A DNA stretch of 60,924 nucleotides from Fimenecus sp045613065 (GTDB taxonomy: Bacteria; Bacillota; Clostridia; Oscillospirales; Acutalibacteraceae). Of this stretch, positions 17,656-27,054 are shown in pieces. Numbering within the stretch: position 1 is the first letter of the stretch; each line of letters opens with the position of its first letter. The notes under the pieces are model-generated. The model saw only the letters and a list, made by a program, of their open reading frames with translations, did no database searches and was not told the origin of the DNA. A program made the translations under genes and the position numbers. Location of the stretch: NCBI GenBank assembly GCA_045613065.1, contig JAZLAH010000021.1, positions 1 to 60,924 of the forward strand, in the 5' to 3' direction.

Positions 17656-18879
17656 TTATACGTTTGCTGTTTCCTTAACTATTAATGACTTAACGATTGC
17701 TGTCATTTTTTCTTTATCGAAGATTACAGGAACTGGGTAAAGTGGGTTACCTTCCTTAAGAGCACGTTCAACGATTGTTGGAATGTCTTTTTCCTGAATC
17801 TGTGCAAAGCCTGTTGGGATATTCATTCTCTGGTTCATAGCCTTGATTTCAGCGATAAATGCCTTTGCCTTTGCTTCTTCATTAGCACCCTTGATACCAA
17901 CGATATCAGCAAGCTTTGCAAGTGGTGTGTAAACAGCACTGCCATAAGCTTCAAGAACAACAGGAAGAATAACTGCGTTTGCAAGACCATGAGGAAGTCC
18001 GTAGAAACCACCAAGGTTATGAGCAATAGCGTGAACATAACCAACATAAGCACGAGTAAATGCCATACCTGCGTTGTATGAAGCTAAAAGCATCTGGTTT
18101 CTTGCTTCAACATTCTTACCATCGTTATAAACAGTTTCAAGGTTTTCAAAAATCATCTTAGTTGCCTTTTCAGCAAAAGCAATTGTTGATGGAACGTTTG
18201 ATTTACCGATATATGCTTCAACAGCGTGTGTAAGAGCGTCCATACCTGTTGTTGAAGTGATGTGTGGAGGAAGACCAACTGTAAGTTCAGGGTCGAACAC
18301 AACGTAAGGAGGACGAAGAACAGAGTCGTTACAAGCATACTTTTCGTGTGTTGTTGGGTTAGAAACAACCGCTGCAAGTGTACATTCTGAACCTGTACCT
18401 GCAGTTGTAGGAACAGCAAAGAATGGAGGAAGTTTCTTACCAATTTTCATAATACCACGCATTTTTTCGATTGGCTGATTTGGTTTTACAACTCTTGCAG
18501 CAGCAATCTTAGCACAGTCCATTGGTGAACCGCCACCGAATGCGATAATACCCTGACAACCATTGTCAAGATACATCTGTCTTGCTGTTTCGATGTTGTC
18601 GATAGTTGGGTTAGGCTGTACACCGTCAAATACTGTGTACTTAACACCTGCTTTGTCCATTTCTTCATAAAGTGAGTTGAGAAGACCAAGTGAAGTAAGT
18701 CCCTTATCAGTTACGATAAGAACATTGTCAACGCCCTTGCTCTTAACAAATGCAGGGAGCTTTTTGATGCTTCCAGGACCTGTAAGCATTTCAGGTTCAC
18801 CCCAAGGTAAAAAGAACTCAACAAGATAAATTACTTTCTGATAAACTCGGCAGAAAGCCTTGAAAAATACATTTGCCAT
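17656..18879 (-). CDS. iron-containing alcohol dehydrogenase
   Basis: Group III Fe-ADH of 407 residues: NAD(P)-binding FGGGSPMDCAK near residue 110, then metal ligands in GMDALTHAVEAY and HAIAHNLGGFYGLPHGLANA. The family covers butanol, lactaldehyde and 1,3-propanediol dehydrogenases; the substrate is unknown, but a fermentative aldehyde reduction is likely. The N-terminus carries about 25 extra hydrophobic-aromatic residues before the usual LPWGEPEML start region. ATG at 18879 is chosen over 18888 because GAAAGGGA then has normal spacing. It has its own transcript with a terminator shared with valS. Confidence 0.92.
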   Translation of the reverse strand: MANVFFKAFCRVYQKVIYLVEFFLPWGEPEMLTGPGSIKKLPAFVKSKGVDNVLIVTDKGLTSLGLLNSLYEEMDKAGVKYTVFDGVQPNPTIDNIETARQMYLDNGCQGIIAFGGGSPMDCAKIAAARVVKPNQPIEKMRGIMKIGKKLPPFFAVPTTAGTGSECTLAAVVSNPTTHEKYACNDSVLRPPYVVFDPELTVGLPPHITSTTGMDALTHAVEAYIGKSNVPSTIAFAEKATKMIFENLETVYNDGKNVEARNQMLLASYNAGMAFTRAYVGYVHAIAHNLGGFYGLPHGLANAVILPVVLEAYGSAVYTPLAKLADIVGIKGANEEAKAKAFIAEIKAMNQRMNIPTGFAQIQEKDIPTIVERALKEGNPLYPVPVIFDKEKMTAIVKSLIVKETANV

Positions 18880-19003
18880 ATAAATCATTCCCTTTCATTT
18901 TTGGTGAAAAGAACTGAGCATTTTATACCCCTATACTCAATTCCAACAACCCTTAATTATATATTGCTATCCGAAAAACTCGGAAATAAGCACTATTAAC
19001 ATT

Positions 19004-19888
19004 TTATACCAAATTGTTGAATATTTCAATAGCAGATTTGGTATCTGTATCAATTTGTGCCTTTAATTCGTCTTTTGAACTGAATTTTTTCTCTGCACGG
19101 ATAAAGTCAATCAGTTCAACCTTGATTTTCTGGTAATAAAGGTCTCCGTCAAAGCCTAAAATACAGGTTTCTGAAAGCACCTTGTCACCACCGATTGTAG
19201 GATGACATCCAAAATTGGTAACTGATGGATAAATCTTACCATCAACCGTCGATTGTGAAGCATAAACGCCGTATTTAAGGTTAATAAACCCATTTGGAAA
19301 ATGCTGGTTTATTGTTGGAAAGCCTAAAATCTTTTTGCCGATTTTGTTTCCCTCAACAACAAGAAAATCATAAGAAAATTTTCTCCCAAGCATATCGTTG
19401 GCAGTTTTAACATCACCATTTGCCAAAGCTTGACGGATTCTTGTGGCACTAATCATTCCACCTTTATACATGGTGCTTTGTGCCATTTTGTAAATTACAC
19501 CATACTTTTCACATAATTCACAAAGGACTTTACTGTTACCACCACCATCTTTACCAAAAAGAAAGTTTTCACCGCAGATAACAGCACCAACATTGAATTT
19601 GTTAATAAGAATATCACGCAAAAATTTTTCAGGAGAAAGATTTCGGATATCCTCAAAGCTTATGTGTACAGGTAAAACACCATTTTGTTTTGCAAAATCC
19701 TCCTTATCCTCTTTTGTTATAAGCAGAGGAGGAGCAGTACCTTTAAGCACTGACTGAGGATGAGTATCAAACATAAGCATAGCAGGGACAAACCCTTGTG
19801 AAGCAAATGCTTTTGCTTCATTTAATACGTTGAGATGACCTCTGTGCAACCCATCAAAAGTGCCCAGTGCCAATGCAAGTTTATTCAT
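19004..19888 (-). CDS. ribF: bifunctional riboflavin kinase / FAD synthetase
   Basis: Converts riboflavin to FMN and FMN to FAD. 294 residues: N-terminal nucleotidyltransferase domain with GTFDGLHRGH at residues 9-18 and ISATRIRQAL near 140, C-terminal flavokinase domain with GFPTIN near 190. It overlaps the truB end by 4 bp and is the last gene of the leftward rimP-nusA-infB operon, an arrangement (truB-ribF) widespread in Firmicutes. Confidence 0.95.
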   Translation of the reverse strand: MNKLALALGTFDGLHRGHLNVLNEAKAFASQGFVPAMLMFDTHPQSVLKGTAPPLLITKEDKEDFAKQNGVLPVHISFEDIRNLSPEKFLRDILINKFNVGAVICGENFLFGKDGGGNSKVLCELCEKYGVIYKMAQSTMYKGGMISATRIRQALANGDVKTANDMLGRKFSYDFLVVEGNKIGKKILGFPTINQHFPNGFINLKYGVYASQSTVDGKIYPSVTNFGCHPTIGGDKVLSETCILGFDGDLYYQKIKVELIDFIRAEKKFSSKDELKAQIDTDTKSAIEIFNNLV

Positions 19889-20775
19889 TCGTCTATCAGC
19901 ACTCTCCTTACTGTCAGATCGCCTTTTTCAGTCAATATTTCTCCAAGTCCCAAAAGCTTTCGCTCAGGGGAGTAAACACGATAAATTCCAACAGGAAATT
20001 CACCGTGAAGTCTTTCGTAACCCAATGCACCACCGTTATGAAAACGATTTGACTGAGGTTTTGTAACTGTGATTTCAGGATAACTTATAAGTGCCTTTTC
20101 AACTGAAGTTATAACGCTTTGTGCATTGTTTTCATTTACAAGCTTTTCCAATTCCTCTAATGTAACGGAATTGTTGATTGAAAAGCCGTTTGCTTCAGTC
20201 CTACGAAGCTCTGTCATCACAGCACCGCAACCCAGCTCTTGGCCTATGTCGTCACAAAGTGAACGGATATATGTACCGGCAGAACAAGTAACATCCATTG
20301 AAAACTCAGTTTCGTTAAAATCATAGATTTCCAATTTTTCGATGGTGATTTGTCTTTGTTCACGCTCTATTTCAATACCTTTTCGAGCTAAGTCATAGAG
20401 TCGTTCACCATCTTTTTTCAAAGCAGAATACATAGGTGGTGTCTGCAAAATATCACCTTTGAACTTTTCTGCCACCGAAAGTAACTGTTCAAGCGTTACA
20501 TTGACAGGAGATTCACTCAAAACCTCACCTGTAATATCAAGTGTATCGGTTGTGATACCTAATTTCACCTTTGCAGTATAACTTTTCTTGTGTTCAGGTA
20601 AAAGCTCAATAAATCGAGTACAATGTCCTAACATAATAACAAGCACACCGGTAGCCATAGGGTCCAGTGTTCCGGTATGTCCTGCTTTTTTGACACCCAA
20701 AATACGAGAGGCTCTTTTAACTGCCATAAATGATGTCATATCGCAAGGTTTGTCAAGACAAATTATACCTGTCAT
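19885..20775 (-). CDS. truB: tRNA pseudouridine(55) synthase
   Basis: Isomerises U55 in the T-loop of tRNAs. 296 residues: LDKPCDMTSF near the N-terminus, the catalytic Asp near residue 38 in GHTGTLDP and the YIRSLCDDIG block near 180, with a C-terminal PUA-like tail. Its start codon shares a base with the stop of the upstream nrnA and its end overlaps ribF. Confidence 0.96.
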   Translation of the reverse strand: MTGIICLDKPCDMTSFMAVKRASRILGVKKAGHTGTLDPMATGVLVIMLGHCTRFIELLPEHKKSYTAKVKLGITTDTLDITGEVLSESPVNVTLEQLLSVAEKFKGDILQTPPMYSALKKDGERLYDLARKGIEIEREQRQITIEKLEIYDFNETEFSMDVTCSAGTYIRSLCDDIGQELGCGAVMTELRRTEANGFSINNSVTLEELEKLVNENNAQSVITSVEKALISYPEITVTKPQSNRFHNGGALGYERLHGEFPVGIYRVYSPERKLLGLGEILTEKGDLTVRRVLIDE

Positions 20776-21722
20776 TAAAATTCCGCCTTTATAATCTCAA
20801 GTAATTGTGCTTTTACATTATTGAGTGAACAGTCAAATTCGCAACCTGCTGCTGCACTATGACCGCCACCACCAAAGTTTGCACAGATTTTTGCTGCATC
20901 GTATGGCTCAACTGTTCTCATTGAAACCTTAAATCTGCCATTATCCTGTTCACGGATTGTCACACCGATTTTAACTCCCTCAATTTTACGAGGAATAGAT
21001 GCGATTCCGTCACATTCACCTGCATTTGAACCACTTTCACGGAACATGTCCTGTGTGATTGTCATAATCGCACATTTGCCGTCGAAATGAGATTCGATAG
21101 ATGCAACAGCCATCTGTTCAAGCTTGATATATGAAAGTGTTCTTGTTTCAAACATAAGACGATTGATAAGTGTGTAGTCAGCACCCTTTTCCATAATGTC
21201 AGCTGCAATTCTGTGTACAGAAGGCGATGTGTTTGAAAACATAAAACAACCTGTGTCAGTTGCAAGTCCCGTATAAACACAGTTTGCAATTTCAGGTGTG
21301 ATTTCGACACCCAACTGACAGATTACTTCATAAATTACAGCTGCAGCTGCTGCCTTATCTTCTAAAAGAAGATTCTGGGCGTATTCACGATTTGACATAT
21401 GGTGGTCAATGCATAAAAATACATTGTCACCATATTTTGTCTCAAATTCGTCACCTAAAAGCTTTTTATCAGCAACATCAACTGCAATTATTTTATCAAA
21501 AGTGATTTCACTGTTATCGAGTTCGTCCCAAAGATATGAAAACTTTGGGTGAACCTCATCATTACAGCGTACCATTGACTTTTTACCCAATAAGTCCAAT
21601 GCTCTTTTAAGTGCAAATGCACTACCAAGAGTATCACCATCAGGGTTGCGATGTGTAAGAATAAGATAATTATCAAATTCCTTTAAGAGTGACACGCACT
21701 CCATAACATCAATTTTTTTCAT
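20775..21722 (-). CDS. nrnA: DHH/DHHA1 phosphoesterase, NrnA-type
   Basis: 315 residues. The DHH domain has HRNPDGDTLGSA near residue 20, a metal-binding Asp in IIAVDVAD and the signature DHHMSNREYAQN near 109; the DHHA1 domain ends with GGGGHSAAAGCEFD. NrnA enzymes degrade nanoRNA and pAp or cleave cyclic dinucleotide products. Position between rbfA and truB is the conserved place of this family in Firmicutes. It overlaps rbfA by 4 bp. Confidence 0.93.
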   Translation of the reverse strand: MKKIDVMECVSLLKEFDNYLILTHRNPDGDTLGSAFALKRALDLLGKKSMVRCNDEVHPKFSYLWDELDNSEITFDKIIAVDVADKKLLGDEFETKYGDNVFLCIDHHMSNREYAQNLLLEDKAAAAAVIYEVICQLGVEITPEIANCVYTGLATDTGCFMFSNTSPSVHRIAADIMEKGADYTLINRLMFETRTLSYIKLEQMAVASIESHFDGKCAIMTITQDMFRESGSNAGECDGIASIPRKIEGVKIGVTIREQDNGRFKVSMRTVEPYDAAKICANFGGGGHSAAAGCEFDCSLNNVKAQLLEIIKAEF

Positions 21723-22087
21723 TCCGCATCCTCATCATCGTCAGCAACAATTGTGCTTTCGATTTTCTTAAATATTTCCATACCGTGCTGAACAGAATCG
21801 TCTGCAATAAATTTAAGTTCAGGAGTCTTTCTCAAGTGTAATTTACTGCCGACTTCTCTTCTAATAAGACCTGTTGCAGATGTAAGTCCCTTAACAGCCT
21901 CTTTTGCATCGTCAATGCCACTCATTGAGCTGACATAAACCTTTGCAAATGAAAGGTCAGAACTTACATCAACACGAACAACAGTAAGAAACTTATCTCT
22001 TACTCGTGGGTCTTTAAGCTCACGGATAACGGCAACGATTTCGCGTTTAATATCTTCCGATACTCTTCCTACTCTATATCCTGCCAT
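21719..22087 (-). CDS. rbfA: ribosome-binding factor A
   Basis: 122-residue KH-fold protein that binds the 30S subunit and helps 16S rRNA 5'-end maturation. RVSEDIKREIVAVIRELKDPRV at the N-terminus is diagnostic. Its start codon shares a base with the infB stop, and it overlaps nrnA, showing tight coupling. Confidence 0.95.
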   Translation of the reverse strand: MAGYRVGRVSEDIKREIVAVIRELKDPRVRDKFLTVVRVDVSSDLSFAKVYVSSMSGIDDAKEAVKGLTSATGLIRREVGSKLHLRKTPELKFIADDSVQHGMEIFKKIESTIVADDDEDAE

Positions 22088-24450
22088 TAGTCTCTGTATT
22101 CCTCCATAATGAATGCTTCAAAAATGTCGCCTTCCTTAACGTCGTTAAACTTGTTAAGACCGATACCACATTCGTAACCTGAAGCTACTTCCTTAACGTC
22201 GTCCTTAAATCTCTTAAGTGAAGAAATTGAATCTTCAGCAATAACGATACCATCACGGACAACTCGAATCTGTGCATTTCTGAGCACTTTACCGTTCAAT
22301 ACGTAAGAACCTGCGATTGTACCAGCTGAAGAAAGCTTGAATACGTTACGAACCTCAATACGTCCGAGAAGAACTTCACGGAACTTAGGTGCAAGCATAC
22401 CCTTCATAGCATCTTCAATTTCTTCGATACAGTCATAGATGATACGGTACATTCTCATATCAACGCCATCACGTTCTGCAATTTCAGTAGCTACTGGGTC
22501 AGGACGAACGTTGAAACCAACGATGATAGCATTAGATGCGTTAGCAAGCATAATATCTGATTCACTTACTGCACCAACACCGCCGTGAATAACTTTAACT
22601 GCAACTTCTTCATTTGAAAGTTTTTCAAGATTCTGCTTAACTGCTTCAACAGAACCCTGAACGTCAGCTTTAACGATGATATTGAGAGTCTTGATTTTAC
22701 CTGCATTAATTGATGAGAACAAGTTATCAAGAGTAACCTTCTGGTACTGATTGAACTGTTCTTCTTTCTTTTCCTGTTTTCTCTTTTCAACGAGTTCACG
22801 AGCAAGTCTTTCGTCAGAAACTGCATTGAATACGTCACCAGACTGTGGAACTTCATCAAGACCCATGATTTCAACAGGAACTGATGGACCTGCTTCTTTA
22901 ATTGAACGGTGCTTATCGTCAACCATAACACGAACTCTACCAACTGCTGTACCAGCAACAACAATGTCACCTGAATGAAGAGTACCATTCTGAACAAGGA
23001 GTGTTGCAACAGGACCCTTACCTTTATCAAGACGAGCTTCAATAACAATACCCTTTGCAGCTCTGTTAGGGTTAGCTTTAAGTTCTCTCATTTCAGCTGT
23101 AAGAAGAACGTTTTCAAGAAGAGTATCAATGTTCATATGTGTCTTTGCAGATACAGGAACACAGATAACGTCACCGCCCCATTCTTCAGGAACAAGACCA
23201 TGTTCAGTAAGCTGCTGCATAATCTTATCAACAGTTGTACCTGGCTTATCCATCTTATTGATAGCAACGATAATGTCAACTTCAGCTGCTTTAGCGTGGT
23301 TGATAGCTTCAATAGTCTGTGGCATAATACCGTCGTCAGCAGCAACAACAAGGATAGCAACGTCAGTAGCCTGAGCACCACGAGCACGCATTGAAGTAAA
23401 CGCAGCGTGACCAGGTGTGTCAAGGAATGTGATATACTGACCGTTAAGGTTTACTCTGTAAGCACCGATATGCTGAGTAATACCACCTGCTTCAGTTGCA
23501 GTAACGTTAGTATTCTTAATAGCGTCAAGAAGTGATGTCTTACCGTGGTCAACGTGTCCCATAACAACTACAACAGGGTCACGTGTTACAAGATTTTCAG
23601 CATCATCTTCTGAATCGTCAATAATTCTTTCTTCAATAGTAACAACAACTTCACGATTAACCTTTGCACCAAGTTCAGTTGCAACGATTTCAGCTGTGTC
23701 ATAGTCGATTACTTCGTTAACAGAAGCCATCATACCAAGTGTGAAAAGCTTTTTGATAACTTCAGCAGCAGTCATCTTAAGACGAGATGCAAGTTCACCA
23801 ACTGTGATTTCGTCACCAACTGTGATTACAGGTGGTTTCTTTGCACGTTCTGCTGCAATTCTCTTAAGTCTTTCTGCTTCAGTTTCTTTTTTACCGCTTC
23901 TCATACCCTGTTTACGGTACTGCTGACTCTTCTGTTTAAGCTTCTGCTTTTTAACCATATTATCATTCTGGTGTGCATTTGCAGGAGCAATATTTTCATA
24001 TTTTTCGTTATATTTTTCAGCATCAAAGGAATTTGCTCTTGTGTCGATATGACGCATTTCGCCTTTAGTACGAGACTGCATAGGCTTGTTCTGGTCTTTT
24101 TCCTTTTTCTTTGGCTGCTGAGTCTGCTGTGGAGCAGGAGCAGGAGCGTTCAGCTTTTTGTTTTCAGCAGGTTTCTTATCTTTTGTTTCTTTTTTATCTT
24201 TTGCAGGAGCTTTTTCTTTTTTCGGTTCAGCCTTTGGCTTTTCCTGTGGCACTGCATTGAAATATTCGTCGAAACTCTTAACTGAATTATCTTTTGTAAT
24301 TACATCAAAGATAAAGTCGAGTTCTTTTTCTTCAAGAGCAGTCTGAGATTTCTTTTCTCCCTCAAAATTCTGTGAAAGTTTTTCTATAATAAATTTACTT
24401 TGAATATCAAAGTCTTTAGCAACTTCATGCACCTTGTACTTTTTAATCAT
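22087..24450 (-). CDS. infB: translation initiation factor IF-2
   Basis: 787 residues. An IF2-N module (about 1-55), a Lys/Glu/Gln-rich low-complexity linker (about 60-200), a second IF2-N-like segment, the GTPase domain with GHVDHGKTSLLD, DTPGHAAF and NKMD, then domains II-IV. It loads fMet-tRNA on the ribosome. ATG at 24450 is preferred: GGGAGG is 8 nt upstream, while the in-frame ATG at 24456 is only 2 nt away. The start overlaps the ylxQ stop by 8 bp. Confidence 0.97.
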   Translation of the reverse strand: MIKKYKVHEVAKDFDIQSKFIIEKLSQNFEGEKKSQTALEEKELDFIFDVITKDNSVKSFDEYFNAVPQEKPKAEPKKEKAPAKDKKETKDKKPAENKKLNAPAPAPQQTQQPKKKEKDQNKPMQSRTKGEMRHIDTRANSFDAEKYNEKYENIAPANAHQNDNMVKKQKLKQKSQQYRKQGMRSGKKETEAERLKRIAAERAKKPPVITVGDEITVGELASRLKMTAAEVIKKLFTLGMMASVNEVIDYDTAEIVATELGAKVNREVVVTIEERIIDDSEDDAENLVTRDPVVVVMGHVDHGKTSLLDAIKNTNVTATEAGGITQHIGAYRVNLNGQYITFLDTPGHAAFTSMRARGAQATDVAILVVAADDGIMPQTIEAINHAKAAEVDIIVAINKMDKPGTTVDKIMQQLTEHGLVPEEWGGDVICVPVSAKTHMNIDTLLENVLLTAEMRELKANPNRAAKGIVIEARLDKGKGPVATLLVQNGTLHSGDIVVAGTAVGRVRVMVDDKHRSIKEAGPSVPVEIMGLDEVPQSGDVFNAVSDERLARELVEKRKQEKKEEQFNQYQKVTLDNLFSSINAGKIKTLNIIVKADVQGSVEAVKQNLEKLSNEEVAVKVIHGGVGAVSESDIMLANASNAIIVGFNVRPDPVATEIAERDGVDMRMYRIIYDCIEEIEDAMKGMLAPKFREVLLGRIEVRNVFKLSSAGTIAGSYVLNGKVLRNAQIRVVRDGIVIAEDSISSLKRFKDDVKEVASGYECGIGLNKFNDVKEGDIFEAFIMEEYRD

Positions 24451-24769
24451 TCTCATAACCTCCCGTTATAATACTCTCAAGCTTTTGTGAAAATCCATAA
24501 TCGTCGATTGAAATAACTCCTGCACGAGCATTTATGCACAGCGAAAGTTCTTTCATATTGAATGTAACATCTACATATTTTATATTTCTGTTATCAAAGG
24601 AACATTCATCTTTCATTTCATTTTTAAGTCTTTGGGAGGTGTCACAACAAGTGATTACCAATTTTGCCTTGCGTTTTTTTATTGATGTTATTACAGCATC
24701 ATGTCCCAAAGACATTTTTCCTGACTTTCGACAAAGACCTAAAAATCCTCTTAAGTTATCATTTATCAT
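24443..24769 (-). CDS. ylxQ: L7Ae/L30e-family RNA-binding protein (YlxQ)
   Basis: 108 residues with the L7Ae fold: NLRGFLGLCRKSGKMSLGHDAV at the N-terminus. Members bind kink-turn RNA; YlxQ sits in the nusA-infB operon across Firmicutes. The start at 24769 overlaps the end of the ylxR gene by 11 bp; an upstream in-frame ATG (24805) would add 12 residues foreign to the family. The ribosome-binding site is weak, so coupling to ylxR is likely. Confidence 0.88.
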   Translation of the reverse strand: MINDNLRGFLGLCRKSGKMSLGHDAVITSIKKRKAKLVITCCDTSQRLKNEMKDECSFDNRNIKYVDVTFNMKELSLCINARAGVISIDDYGFSQKLESIITGGYEND

Positions 24770-25031
24770 CTCTTTTGATTTGTTCCTCCAAACTGTCATA
24801 AACATTTTCAGGAATCGTCATTTCAAAAGTTCTGTCGATTCTGCGTGATTTTCTTGCTTTTCGGAGACATTCAATGTCGTTGCAGATATAAGCCCCTCTG
24901 CCTGATGCCTTTCCTGTAAGGTCAAGACTGATTTCGTCTTCAGGACTTTTTACTATTCTGATAAGCTGATTTTTTGGTTTTTGTTCATTACAACCATTGC
25001 ATCTTCGCATAGGAATTTTTTTCTGCTTCAA
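24759..25031 (-). CDS. rnpM: YlxR/RnpM family RNA-binding protein
   Basis: 90 residues with RRCNGCNEQKPKNQLIRIV and GRGAYIC, the signature of YlxR (DUF448), which was more recently linked to RNase P control and named RnpM. Two Cys pairs (CNGC and the IC near residue 50) resemble a zinc site. Located between nusA and ylxQ as usual. Confidence 0.93.
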   Translation of the reverse strand: MKQKKIPMRRCNGCNEQKPKNQLIRIVKSPEDEISLDLTGKASGRGAYICNDIECLRKARKSRRIDRTFEMTIPENVYDSLEEQIKRDDK

Positions 25032-25063
25032 TTTTAATATCTCCTTTTAAAAAGCTTTTAATC

Positions 25064-26113
25064 TTATCCCTCGTAAAAACCGCTTTCAGGTTTAATATCG
25101 ATTTTCCAACCTGTGAGCTTTGCAGCAAGTTTTGCATTTAAGCCCTTGTTGCCGATAGCAAGAGATAACTGGTGGTCTGGTACTGTTACCTGACAAGTTT
25201 TTGCAGTAGCGTCAATGATTTCAACACTAAGTACATTTGCAGGAGCCAAAGCAGCTGCAACAAATTCAGCAGGGTCTTCACTGTATTTTACAATATCAAT
25301 CTTTTCTCCACCGAGTACTTCAACAATATTGTTAACACGAGCACCACGCTGACCGATACATGAACCGATTGGGTCAACATTTTCGTCTGTACTGCTAACA
25401 GCCATCTTTGTTCGGACACCTGCTTCACGGGAAACAGAGTGAATTGCAACGATACCGTCGTATATTTCAGGAACTTCCTGTTCAAAGAGTCTTCTTACAA
25501 GACCTGAATGAGTTCTTGAAATCATAATGCTTGGACCTCTTGTTGTTTCCTTAACATCACTGATATAAACCTTGATTAACTGGCCTTCTGTGAATGTTTC
25601 ACCAGGAACCTGTTCACCCTTAGGAAGAACAGCTGTACCCTTACCGATTTCAAGAGTAACGTTTCCTGTAACTGGGTCAATTCTGCTTACCTTTGCAGTA
25701 ACAAGGTCCTTTGTCTTTGACTGGAAGTCTTTGATTACCTGACCACGTTCTGCATCTTTGATGCCCTGACGGATAACGTGCTTTGCTGTTTGTGCAGCAA
25801 TTCTACCGAACTTCATTGTGTCAAGGTCGATTTCGAGAATTTCACCCACTTCAGCATCTGCTCTGTATGCCTTTGCATCTTCAACAAGAATATCTGTGTC
25901 CTCATCCATAATTTCGTCAACGATGTTAAGGTTGAGGAAAACTCTGATTTCATACTTTTCAGGGTTGATTGTACAAGCAACAATTTCCTTGTTGTTATAG
26001 TCTTTTCTTGCAGCCTTAACGATTGCTTCGCTGATTTTTTCATAAAGATAATCAGCCTGAATACCTTTTTCCTTTTCCATGAGGGCAACTGCCTCGAAAA
26101 ATTCCTTATTCAT
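25064..26113 (-). CDS. nusA: transcription termination/antitermination factor NusA
   Basis: 349 residues: N-terminal RNA polymerase-binding domain, S1 domain (about 135-200) and two KH domains (SSTDENVDPIGSCIGQRGAR near 245 and the LAIGNKGLN block near 315). The C-terminal acidic repeats of proteobacterial NusA are absent, as in other Firmicutes. 32 bp separate it from both neighbours. Confidence 0.96.
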   Translation of the reverse strand: MNKEFFEAVALMEKEKGIQADYLYEKISEAIVKAARKDYNNKEIVACTINPEKYEIRVFLNLNIVDEIMDEDTDILVEDAKAYRADAEVGEILEIDLDTMKFGRIAAQTAKHVIRQGIKDAERGQVIKDFQSKTKDLVTAKVSRIDPVTGNVTLEIGKGTAVLPKGEQVPGETFTEGQLIKVYISDVKETTRGPSIMISRTHSGLVRRLFEQEVPEIYDGIVAIHSVSREAGVRTKMAVSSTDENVDPIGSCIGQRGARVNNIVEVLGGEKIDIVKYSEDPAEFVAAALAPANVLSVEIIDATAKTCQVTVPDHQLSLAIGNKGLNAKLAAKLTGWKIDIKPESGFYEG

Positions 26114-26145
26114 TTTCTATAAAACCTCCAATATTTTTATTAGGA

Positions 26146-26625
26146 TTAATCAATATTGCCGATTCCTTCGAAATCGTCTGCCTTAATCCATGATGCTTCC
26201 TTTTTTAATATGTTCATTTCAGTTTCTTCATCAATGGCAATTGTAACGCTGTCGTTATCGTAGTCAATAAGAACACCCTTGTATTCTCTCTTGCCCTCAA
26301 AAGCCTTGATAAGTCTGACCTGAATTTTTTCACCTAAATAACATTCAAAATGAAAGTCACGGCAAAGTTCACGTTCGATACCAGGGGACTGTACCTGAAG
26401 ATTGTAAGCTTGTTCAATAGGGTCAGCTTCATCCAAAGGTCCGTCAATAGCGTGGTGCATATCAACGCAATCGTCAATATTTACGCCATCTTCCTTATCG
26501 ATAGTGATTCGAAGATACCATCTGGCACCTTCCTTAACGAATTTTACGTCCCACAAAATGAGACCTAATTCTTCAGCAATAGGTTGGGCAATATCCCATA
26601 CCACTGAGGCAGTGTTCTTTTTCAT
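26146..26625 (-). CDS. rimP: ribosome maturation factor RimP
   Basis: 159 residues with the two-domain RimP fold (LILWDVKFVKEGARWYLRI and the VQSPGIERELC block). It assists 30S assembly and is the first gene of the leftward nusA-infB operon. GGAGG 6 nt upstream sets the start. Confidence 0.95.
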   Translation of the reverse strand: MKKNTASVVWDIAQPIAEELGLILWDVKFVKEGARWYLRITIDKEDGVNIDDCVDMHHAIDGPLDEADPIEQAYNLQVQSPGIERELCRDFHFECYLGEKIQVRLIKAFEGKREYKGVLIDYDNDSVTIAIDEETEMNILKKEASWIKADDFEGIGNID

Positions 26626-26679
26626 AAAACCTCCAAAATATTAAATTGTCAAATTGAAAAATTGTCCGTATAAATTCAA

Positions 26680-26701
26680 GAGAGCGGGTCGCCCCACTCT
26701 C
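26680..26701. promoter_or_regulatory. hairpin in the leader of the nusA operon
   Basis: GAGAG-c-GGG / CCC-a-CTCTC stem with one mismatch, inside the roughly 100-nt 5' leader of the rimP mRNA. No T-run follows on either strand, so it is not a terminator; a role in mRNA stability or feedback is possible but not shown. Confidence 0.4.
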
Positions 26702-26730
26702 TCAAAACTACGAATATTCTTACGTAACAG

Positions 26731-26759
26731 ATAATACCACAATACAGGTGTAAAATCAA
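26731..26759 (-). promoter_or_regulatory. promoter of the rimP-nusA-infB operon
   Basis: On the minus strand TTGATT and TATTAT are separated by 17 nt, about 105 bp upstream of rimP. Confidence 0.75.
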
Positions 26760-26853
26760 GTATTTTTTTAAAATAACTCAATTTCATGTTATGGTTACTT
26801 TTTTCGCAATACTTCGTGTCGTTCTGCTTTTTGCACTTTGCAATTTACATTTC

Positions 26854-27042
26854 CTACAAATCATCTGCATCCTGAACTGGAACTTCAGCGTCCTTTGGGT
26901 TTCCTGTGTACCATCCTTCAGCGTCAAATTGTTTTGTGTCCTCGTCACTATTCCAAATTTTTGCGATTTCTTCACTTATACGTTCAATTTCTTTTCGTGT
27001 GTTCTTTTGTTTTTCAATTTTTCGGTTTTTGTTAAAAAGCAT
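26854..27042 (-). CDS. small hypothetical protein, charged N-terminus
   Basis: 62 residues: a basic coiled-coil-prone N-terminal half (RKIEKQKNTRKEIERISEE) and an acidic C-terminus with GWYTGNP and PVQDADDL. From memory, such TGNP...PVQDADDL tails recur in short uncharacterised clostridial proteins; no function is known. The start is fixed by a near-perfect AGGAGGTGA 4-5 nt upstream. That ribosome-binding site abuts the terminal inverted repeat of the element at 27055-27306, so any promoter must lie within or beyond it. A TGCAAAR-type tract (26826-26850) follows the stop. Confidence 0.75.
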   Translation of the reverse strand: MLFNKNRKIEKQKNTRKEIERISEEIAKIWNSDEDTKQFDAEGWYTGNPKDAEVPVQDADDL

Positions 27043-27054
27043 AATTTCACCTCC

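Noticed and set aside
22751..23394. Rightward ORFs antisense to infB
   Set aside because: Shadow frames of a strongly conserved gene, rich in Ser/Thr or Cys with no recognisable domain.
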